From NCBI GenBank assembly GCA_000827265.1, contig KN834809.1:81953-145952 (forward strand): a stretch of 64,000 bases of DNA, given 5' to 3'. The notes beneath the pieces were generated by a model, which was not told the origin of the DNA, searched no databases, and was given only the letters and a program-made list of their open reading frames with translations. This DNA is from Collybiopsis luxurians FD-317 M1. Taxonomy: Eukaryota > Basidiomycota > Agaricomycetes > Agaricales > Omphalotaceae. Position numbers and translations under genes: made by a program. How positions within the stretch are numbered: the first letter of the stretch is position 1; every line of letters begins with the position of its first letter. Shown one piece after another: positions 57,347 to 64,000 of the stretch.

Positions 57347-58428
57347 TGATTATACGGCCGCAGGCCACTATATGGAGCCGAGAGCTTGGGATATACATAG
57401 GGAGGTCGCCAGGTACAGTTGAAATGTATGTAGCTGATATTGTGTGAGATATCCGTAGTTCATTGCATCGTAACGGTGGAAGAGCCTCCTTTCCGATTAC
57501 GCCGTTTGGCAATTTTCGATGTTTTGTGAGTTGAGCCTCGTACGCTATCTTGTCGGACACACTACTTTACTACGGTCCTGCGTGTTTGCGTCTGTGCCCG
57601 GGATTCAGATATACGAAAAGAATGGAGAACGAGAAGTCAGAGATTGAAGTAAGCTACAAGTAAAAGAAGGCCCCAAAAGCGATCGAATTGTTGCCGCTGC
57701 AGTCGCTCTCACTTGCTGAAGACCATATGATATGCGAGCGACGACGCGTATATCTGATATCTTGGTCATTTCTTGCGCTCCTGGGTTTCGGACCGAATAT
57801 TAGAGTGGCGACGGAAGGAAGGAAGGAAGTATATTACAAGGCAACGTGACGGTCCAAGACGCCGGCCCATCATCAAATCGTCCCAAACTTTATACCTACA
57901 TTAGAATGGAGGTACAGTACAGGGTGTGATATGGACAATATACCAGATTCCAGGTGTGATCACAACTCTATCATAGTATCAGGTAGATATAATTCTATAT
58001 CGGTCACTGCAGGGAAACCACGATACCTGTTGGGCAGAAAACCAAAGGTTTTATGGAGCTTCAGAACAAAATTCTCACATTTTTTGCAACGAGGCCTTTT
58101 AGAATGACGTTACAGCAACTATGGTGAGAATATTTGTAAGTCAAAATAACCTCACCATAGCCTCAACATATCCTCGATTTAAGAATATAACCTCGGCGAT
58201 ATTATTTTAACAAGGCTCATTGTAAAAAATGCGAACTTTTTGTTCCGAATCTCTAGAAAACCTCTGGCTTTCTGTGCCGCTGGCATTGTAAAATCCCCGC
58301 AGTGGGTAAGGTCACATCCCAAGTTTTTGGTTTTATCTTAGTTTCCAGCTGACTTGGATGTGTAATAATTCACAGGGGCTCTTGAAAATATGCTACGCTC
58401 TTGAGAATGTACATGTAGCGCCCCAGTA
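56934..58428. other. Intergenic region leading into the second transposon island
   Basis: No gene was supported. It includes a CA/GA microsatellite (57258-57343), a GGAA run near 57815, and from about 58100 rapidly falling CG content. A minus-strand ORF over the microsatellite (57210-57560) is an artefact of the repeat. Confidence 0.5.
57258..57343. repeat. Compound microsatellite (GA)n(CA)n(GA)n
   Basis: An interrupted GA run is followed by about 13 CA pairs and then about 21 uninterrupted GA pairs. The block is about 85 bases long and lies between the peroxisomal gene promoter and the transposon island. Confidence 0.9.
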
Positions 58429-58952
58429 CAGCTGTTTGCAAAAAGTTTTGGCCACTTGAGTTTCCTACCAGTGTTTGTTTGTATTTGAAATTTGATCTGA
58501 AATTACTATTGAGCCTCACATCGTGTTGTTCATATGCCATGTTTTGCAGCATCCACATTGAGAAAATGGACAATTTTGAAAGGTGCTGGAGTATTTGTGA
58601 AGTAAGGGCCTTTGGTGTTGCTCTGAGAAGCAAAAATGTTGTGTCGCAACACTGAATTCACTGATGTAATGTGATGCACTGGATGGAATTGATCTGTGGC
58701 ATTACAACTGACAGAGTCCAGATTCTTGCCTTCATGCAAAACAGCAATCACACTCTGGTAGGTTCTTTACTGGGCATTTTAGTGAAGTGTAATACTATTC
58801 TGAAGGCTTGGGGTAAAGTGAAGGGATGGGAGAGATGACTGTTGAAATGAGTGCTTAGCACATATGGCAGCCAGATCAAGTAACAAATACAGATAAATAC
58901 ATGTAGAAACTTGAACGGGCTTGGAATGGGCAAAACTTTTTGCAAACAGCTG
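58429..58952. mobile_element. Tc1/mariner-like MITE, 524 bp, TA target duplication
   Basis: The element starts CAGCTGTTTGCAAAAAGTTT at 58429 and ends with the reverse complement, AAACTTTTTGCAAACAGCTG, at 58952. TA lies immediately outside both ends (58427-58428 and 58953-58954), the hallmark of Tc1/mariner insertion. Internally, the minus strand near 58680-58540 reads HHITSVNSVLRHNIFASQSN then TKGPYF, which resembles the second helix-turn-helix of Tc1 transposases. It is a deletion derivative that cannot transpose alone. Confidence 0.85.
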
Positions 58953-58983
58953 TACAATTTTGTGTCAAAGTCACTGGAAGCTA

Positions 58984-60054
58984 AGGTAGAGTTGACCTGC
59001 AACCAGGTACATCATGTGAAAGTGACAACTCTGTGACCTTTCATGAATCTTGTATCTGCACATTCAGCTGTTGTTGTACCAGCAAAAGAGATAGCCAGTA
59101 TTGTTGAGGAAGCTCCTCCCTAAATTCCCTCTGAGCCCTTTTTGTAATTCTATGTTTACAAAGTATATGTCTATTTGGCAGTGAAATATGAACTTGGGGG
59201 ATGTGGGCCATTGCACTGCGCACATGGCATCTACGAGTCTGGACACTTATACTGACGTACGAGTTTGGAATACTATCACTTACCCACAAGTCGGTCTCCC
59301 TCTGGTACTCAGCCATTTTGTACCTGTTGGATCCTACACATTCAGATACATAGTGGGAGTGTAGTAATACAAAAGAGGAGCTTCGAGTGAAGCTCTAGCC
59401 AGGGTTTGACGCTAAGTGGGTGGGAGTGATAGTTGATTGGATACCCTTTCGGGATAGCCAAAAAACATGATTTCCTAAGGGAGATTCTCAGGTGTTTGCC
59501 CTTTACCGCTGTTCTCTCAATGACAGGAACAGCAAAGACCACAGGAAGAGAACAACAGGAAGAGAACAACAGCCAAGTGACGGAGAATAAATGTCAAGAA
59601 GCAGCGATGTAGCAAAGAGAAAGAAAGAAAAAAAAGGTAAAAATTAAAGGGAGCAGGAGAAAGGGCAATAAGAGGGGAGGGTGCACAGAGCTACATGAGA
59701 AAGCACAGAGGGAAACAGAGGAAGGAGATTGTGGTGGTTGGAAAGTCACGCAAATAATGCAAGTCACAAAAAGTGACAAGTCCAAATATGGGGATAAAAT
59801 TCAATATATCGAGCTGTGAAAGACTGTGGGAAAATGGTCAAGTCCCCTTGCAAGACGATTCCTCCATTACATTCCAGACTCGTAAAATTTTCTATCTCCT
59901 CTGTGAATTTGAAAGATAACAAAAATTGGGCCCAGATGAATTATGGAGATGGCCAAATAAAGGGTTCCTCTGAGCCCTTTTGAGGGTTTATGGGATTTTG
60001 TCACTTTTCACTCTATTGGCATGTGATGTACCCAGCTGTGGGTCAACTCTACCT
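58984..60054. mobile_element. Non-autonomous DNA transposon, 1071 bp, TA-flanked
   Basis: The left end AGGTAGAGTTGACCTGCAAC (58984) is matched by the complement of TGGGTCAACTCTACCT at the right end (60054), extending over about 35 bases with a few mismatches (shared words include GGTACATCA and CATGTG). TA flanks both sides (58982-58983, 60055-60056). The interior has no intact gene; the minus-strand frame 59316-59041 is hydrophilic and unidentified. Its end matches the start of the neighbouring element at 60110. Confidence 0.75.
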
Positions 60055-60109
60055 TAAGATAAAGCTAAAAAGTGTTCACGTGACCTTACCCATACCTGCA
60101 TTTCATGTA

Positions 60110-61310
60110 AGGTAGAGTTGACCTGCAACCGGGTACATCATGTGAATGTAACGACTCTGACCTGCTTATACTTCTGTCCAATGTCATTTTTGTTTGTTTG
60201 CACCCATTCCCTCTGATATATGCACAAATGTATTCCAATTCTACTTCTACATCTCATCCTGTGAAATTAGCATTACACCAGCCTTTGCCAGCTCCTCTTT
60301 AATAATGGCATTGCTAGGAATTGTGCAATGTCCTCAATATTTTTTTTGCAGCCTGTGCAGCTTCCCTTCCATCAAGAACCTCACCATATGCACTAGTATA
60401 GTGCAATGACCATGTAGCAAATCTGCAAAGGCAAGTCCAGCTTCAAGCCTGACTTGCTGTCAGTTACTCACCATTGAATAGTTTCAAGTAGTATGTCAAG
60501 AACTTCTTTGACATTTTTTTTGAGGTCATTGGTTTTGGATGACAGCGGAAGAACATGGTAGTTGGCCTTGGAGTATCCCCAACATGGCTCAATTGGATTC
60601 AGCTCTGGGTGAAATTTAGGAAGATCAATAACCTGGATGCCAAGCTTGCGAGCAATAATTTTGAATTTTGATTCAATGTTGTGGAAATCAGTTTCATTGT
60701 ACAGCATACATTGTAAGCAACAATTTTTCTTCCCCTCTGTGATTTCTTTACAAGAGTCAGTAGCTGTATTCATTAACACATTGTTTTTACCTTTACAGTC
60801 TTTCCTAAACAACCTTCTGCACTGGCTGCTCATTTCTCATATATCATAACCCTGTTCTTCCAGGATACACTTGGTGCCTTTGAAGTACCCATGCAGCCTG
60901 ACAAGCTCATAATCATCTGCGAAGTAGAAAGACTGTGGTCTGCCATTGGCAAATTTCCCATTGGTCATTTGAATCTTCTTCAACTTCTTCCTATCAGGAC
61001 CATATTGAGGCTTTCCATTTGCATCAACATCATTGTCCCAAACCCCCCAGCCTGAACTTGGATTTTTGGGCATTAATGAAGTGGATGGTGTGCCGTCTTT
61101 GCATTTTGCATGAATGGTTGCATTATTGTATACAAATACATGCTCATCATTTGGATAGTGCTTTTTGATGATAGAAGCTGCAACTATGAACTGTTCAATG
61201 ACATCCAAATTCTGCATATATCCATCTCTTCCAGAGCCGGCCTTGAAAAGTAGTCATGCTAACTCTGTCCCATTAGGGGATAAAATAAGATGAGCTCTGT
61301 TAAACCGGAC
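60110..61310. mobile_element. Truncated DNA transposon with transposase, sister of the 58984 element
   Basis: From 60110 the sequence AGGTAGAGTTGACCTGCAAC repeats the left terminal repeat of the 58984 element, again after TA (60108-60109), and the match continues with GGGTACATCATGTGAATGTA. The interior carries the transposase C-terminal half. No right terminal repeat was found up to 62500, so the element appears cut off near the GTTTAA-rich block at about 61300. Confidence 0.6.
60468..61310 (-). pseudogene. DDE transposase, Tc1-like fungal family, broken by TGA codons
   Basis: One minus-strand frame runs through FNRAHLILSPNGTELA, TGA, LLFKAGSGRDGYMQNLDVIE, HVFVYNNATIHAKCKDGTPS, RPQSFYFADDYELVRLHGYF, KCILEEQGYDI, TGA (60837-60839), MSSQCRRLFRKDCKGKN and finally IQVIDLPKFHPELNPIEPCW. 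The VYDNATxH and LPKFHxELNxIExCWG motifs mark a transposase family common in Agaricomycetes; the second catalytic Asp is changed to Asn (VYNNATIH). Both stops are TGA, in positions fitting a lost Arg. The N-terminal DNA-binding part is missing because the element is truncated near 61310. Confidence 0.8.
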
Positions 61311-61520
61311 CTGCTTATTATCCCATGGGCATGAAATGGTGGTTTAACTCCGTAAACCAGTTTCCCTAGCCCTAAGCTTGCTCTGCTGCCGCCATGAGCA
61401 GTTTGAGTGTTTAACCGCGTTTAACCCGGTTTAAAACGGTTTAACTAAGGCCTGTCCCATTTCGCGTCCCGCTGCCCTCCATGCAATTAGGGCAGTTTAA
61501 ACTGGTTTAATTCACATTAA
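61300..61520. repeat. Cluster of GTTTAA/TTAAAC words
   Basis: At least ten copies of GTTTAA-type words (GTTTAACC, GGTTTAAAACGGTTTAAC, GTTTAAACTGGTTTAA) occur in both orientations within about 220 bases. Some pair as short palindromes (CAGTTTAAACTGG). The block lies where the transposase element is broken off. It may be the end of another element or a nested repeat; no unit length is constant. Confidence 0.5.
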
Positions 61521-61733
61521 CCCCTGCGATTTCTGTTTCCTCAGTCTCAATCGGCTTTTCTTTCAGATCCATTGAGCTCAATCACAACTTCATCAATATG
61601 TAGACCACGGCAAAAAATCCCATTCAATTCAACAAAATAAAAAAAACAACCAGTACAACATCTGTCATCATTCCGAGGGGCGGAGGCAGGAGCGAGCGAT
61701 GATAAGAAGATCCGCAAGCTGTTTTCTCGTCTC

Positions 61734-62402
61734 TCACAAGTCTCTCAGCTCTTCCCGTGCACAATTTTCGCGAGTCTGAGAAATGTTCAAGGCTGCACGC
61801 GCTACGTTGACCTCAGCCTCCGCCGCCTCAATCTCCACCTCCTTCTCCCCAATGGACACTTCCAGGCTTGCGATACGTTCCTCAATCTGCGGACCAGTGA
61901 ATGTAGGAAGATCCAAATGATTTGCAACACTGCGCTCGCTGCTTGCATCTACTACAGGAACTTCAGCTAATAAGTCCGACCCCCGAACAAAGTACTCACA
62001 TTGGAACTGAGCCCAGAATCTGGTATCCTCGTGATCCAGATGGGTGGGACGATTGGAAGTGCCTTCCCAAGTCAGGCCGGCGCGATGAAAATCCGACCGC
62101 AGATTATTGAGAGGACTCCGAGCAACTAATGCACCCAAGACTAGCTGAGGGCTAGGACTCCGCCTGCCCCATCCCCATTCTGAATTTGAGGACATCCCCC
62201 AGCCCCTGCCTGTGCCCTCATCCAACGACGAACCCCATCCAAAAGAATTGCCCCATCCCGAAGATGACCCCCTCCAGCCGGTGCCAGTTTCCCCCTCCGA
62301 AGATGTGCCCAAACCAGAACCAGATGCAGTCGATGACCCAGACGAAGTTGTCGACTGTGTTGCGGATTCATTAGTCCTAGGCAAATGGTAAGAGCGGCCC
62401 AT
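61734..62402 (-). CDS. Hypothetical Gly/Ser/Trp-rich protein with C-terminal coiled coil
   Basis: A single open frame of 222 residues starts MGRSYHLPRTNESATQSTTS. Residues 20-80 are a Gly-Ser-Trp repeat region (TGTGWRGSSSGWGNSFGWGS). A central part (FHRAGLTWEGTSNRPTHLDH, DTRFWAQFQCEYFVRGSDLL) looks folded. The C-terminal 60 residues are a strong coiled coil (IASLEVSIGEKEVEIEAAEA, then EVNVARAALNISQTRENCAR). No domain was recognised. It lies between the broken transposase and the viroplasmin gene, has normal CG content and no premature stop, so it may be a functional gene or a recent element passenger. Confidence 0.45.
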   Translation of the reverse strand: MGRSYHLPRTNESATQSTTSSGSSTASGSGLGTSSEGETGTGWRGSSSGWGNSFGWGSSLDEGTGRGWGMSSNSEWGWGRRSPSPQLVLGALVARSPLNNLRSDFHRAGLTWEGTSNRPTHLDHEDTRFWAQFQCEYFVRGSDLLAEVPVVDASSERSVANHLDLPTFTGPQIEERIASLEVSIGEKEVEIEAAEAEVNVARAALNISQTRENCAREELRDL

Positions 62403-62560
62403 TGGAGAAAAAAAAAGGAAGACGAGAACCTGCACGACGCAGATTCATGTATACATATGAGAGAACTGATGGAAATCAAGCGCGACCAAATCAAGCGATA
62501 GATTGCCAAGCGGACTAGCATGCACTACAAAAAAAGTACAGATACACCCCAGATTCTAAA

Positions 62561-63427
62561 TTACAAGGTAAGTGAGGACATAGCCTCGTCCAACACCGTG
62601 TTCTCCGTTTCAGGTAGAATTTGGAGGGACGGATAACCGGCCAGCCCTTGATATGCTGCGGTGTATGCGGCGAGCGCATCAGAAAAGCGTGAATAACCAC
62701 GCTGATGGCCCCCCGAAACACCCTGCGTATACCTTACGACCTGACCAAACCTGAAATACGCATCAGTAATCTAAAATCTTTACACACGCTTGCTCTTACC
62801 AATCTCCAAAGATACCGACCCTCGTACCGGCAAAGACAACGTAATACTTCCGTCCCAATCGAGCTGGTTGAATGATGTCGCGAGGATGAGGGATACCAGG
62901 GGTATGACAAGGCGATCCCGGAGGGCCTAGTTCAACAGTTGATACGGAAGGGGGGGAGCGTTGCATGGGAGGTGGCCTAGGAGAAGTAGGTGCTGTGGTG
63001 CGATTCGTGTTTGACGTCTCGCCGGCCGGACGAACTTCAGGGGAGGCGGACTCACTCCCTAGACTTGAAGGAGAATATCCCTGCGTTCGCATAGTAGACA
63101 CCCTGCTCCGTGGAGTCGCAGGAGGCGTAGGCGGAGGACTGTTCAATAATGCAGTCCATGATGATGCGGTCGGCCGGTTGGAAGGTATTGACAGCGTAGT
63201 TACCGTTGTAGTGATGATAGTGTCTGGAGGGGAGGGGGGGGGGTTGAGAGAGAAAACGGAAAAATGGAAAAAATAAAAAGGCTCACCGCTGGATCGTGAT
63301 AAATTTACGATCGTTTCAGAGTCTGGATTAGTCGAACAGACAATAATTAGATTCATTGAGAATGAATAATGTAGATATAGCACATACTATCATCCCATTC
63401 GATCCTGGCTCGTACATTCTGCGGCAT
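62561..63427 (-). CDS. Viroplasmin/RNase H1 N-terminal-like domain protein
   Basis: Four exons on the minus strand. The start at 63427 reads MPQNVRARIEWDDNSETIVN. The middle is a disordered Ser/Pro/Thr-rich region with TP repeats (LLNSPPPTPPATPRSRVSTM). The C-terminal domain reads ARLGRKYYVVFAGTRVGIFG, DWVVRYTQGVSGGHQRGYSR, FSDALAAYTAAYQ. This is the small Caulimo_VI/viroplasmin fold (PF01693) that binds RNA-DNA hybrid or double-stranded RNA in RNase H1, but no RNase H catalytic domain follows; the protein ends EAMSSLTL. Upstream coding-looking sequence at 63600-63513 (GKGSYAYRVWNVESKWSFG) could be an earlier exon joined at NVRARIEW, so the start is provisional. Confidence 0.82.
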
Positions 63428-64000
63428 GGTGGTTGTTTTAAAGAAGGATAAGGGACAATCGATAAGGCTTTTGTAGAGCACCAAGTGAGTGAGAATCAGA
63501 CGACTTACTCCAAAACTCCATTTGGATTCCACATTCCACACTCGATACGCATAACTTCCCTTTCCCAATGTGCCTGAGCGACTCTCGGCTAAAGAGAATC
63601 CAATCCTTACGCAACGAATTCATATCAGCTGGAAAGCCAACAAGAGTTGGCGGGTTCTTGTAACGATGAGTTACAAACGCAGGCAACCTAAGTCGCCTGG
63701 CCGCGATGGTGGAGGAGAATGAGCAATCAGGCATCTAAATCTGGGCGTCATGAGCGCTTACACGGTCCCTGTGAGTGCTTAACACTCCTTCTATCCTTTA
63801 TCCGGTCCTTTTTGTCCCGCTCTCTCGCTCCTCCTGGCAGATCTCTTGCCGCACATTCACTCAGGTGGATGCTTTGCTATGATTGTTATCGTAGCATTCC
63901 AACTTTCTGTTGGTGTAATATACTTGCTGGCACATGGAATCGAATTCTACACAACAAAGCTCGCTGGTACATACTCTAGTTTTACGTGTCTACTCTACTC
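63428..64000. other. Window end: possible upstream exons of the viroplasmin gene, promoter unknown
   Basis: The minus strand at about 63600-63513 has a plausible exon followed by a GTAAGT donor. Another frame starts MPDCSFSSTIAARRLRLPAF at 63734. They do not join without a very short intron (22 bases), so no gene is claimed. To the right, the plus strand is pyrimidine-rich with no supported gene. Confidence 0.3.

Noticed and set aside
57210..57560. Minus-strand ORF of 116 residues
   Set aside because: Most of it is a Ser-Leu and Val-Cys repeat generated by the CA/GA microsatellite.
1..64000. CRISPR arrays, bacterial operons, prophage, rRNA genes
   Set aside because: The window is spliced eukaryotic DNA. 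The regular repeats seen are minisatellites or transposon ends, and no rRNA-like sequence was recognised.

Overview
The window looks like nuclear DNA of a filamentous basidiomycete, probably an Agaricomycete. Genes carry many short introns of about 50 bases, the proteins match basidiomycete families (TEA/ATTS factor, divergent G-alpha, Tan1, Dap1, Vtc1-like), (CCCTAA)n telomere-type DNA is present, and there are Ty3, LINE and Tc1-type elements. All calls rest on reading the sequence by eye; exon joins were placed by keeping frame and family similarity across GT-AG (or GC-AG) introns.

Region 1 (1-15.5 kb) is a CpG-poor transposon island. It holds an inverted-repeat element (131-1751), decayed gene-like fragments, a 77-bp tandem array (4835-5491), and a Ty3/gypsy chromovirus whose pol is one continuous frame broken by 15 TGA codons and one TAG. 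Between pol and the 3' LTR lie two antisense genes, each rich in predicted coiled coil, and two polypurine tracts. No 5' LTR was found.

Region 2 (15.5-30.4 kb) begins with a LINE remnant and continues with host genes: a Vtc1-like membrane protein, a small unknown protein, a PPIL3-type cyclophilin sharing a 108-bp promoter gap with an atypical G-alpha gene, Dap1, a secreted BNR-repeat protein (possible rhamnose-glucuronate lyase) and a bHLH factor.

Region 3 (30.4-37.1 kb) has no gene I can assemble. It contains a fold-back element enclosing an interstitial telomeric tract.

Region 4 (37.1-56.9 kb) is a dense housekeeping segment: TAN1 (tRNA acetylation), a TEA transcription factor, a mitochondrial-type J protein, an RFC clamp-loader subunit, an HD-domain hydrolase, a KE4-type zinc transporter, a diphosphoinositol polyphosphate phosphohydrolase, mitochondrial glycerol-3-phosphate dehydrogenase (GUT2) and a peroxisomal enoyl-CoA hydratase/isomerase ending in SKL. 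Neighbours alternate between convergent and divergent pairs; no secondary-metabolite cluster or operon-like logic is visible.

Region 5 (57-64 kb) is a second transposon island with a 524-bp Tc1-like MITE, a TIR-matched pair of elements and a DDE transposase broken by TGA codons. It is followed by a glycine/tryptophan-rich ORF of unknown origin and a viroplasmin-domain protein.

The strongest candidates for something unusual are the opal-only decay of the Ty3 pol, the antisense genes in its 3' region, the G-alpha lacking its catalytic glutamine, and the extreme micro-exons (3, 5, 10 and 15 nt).
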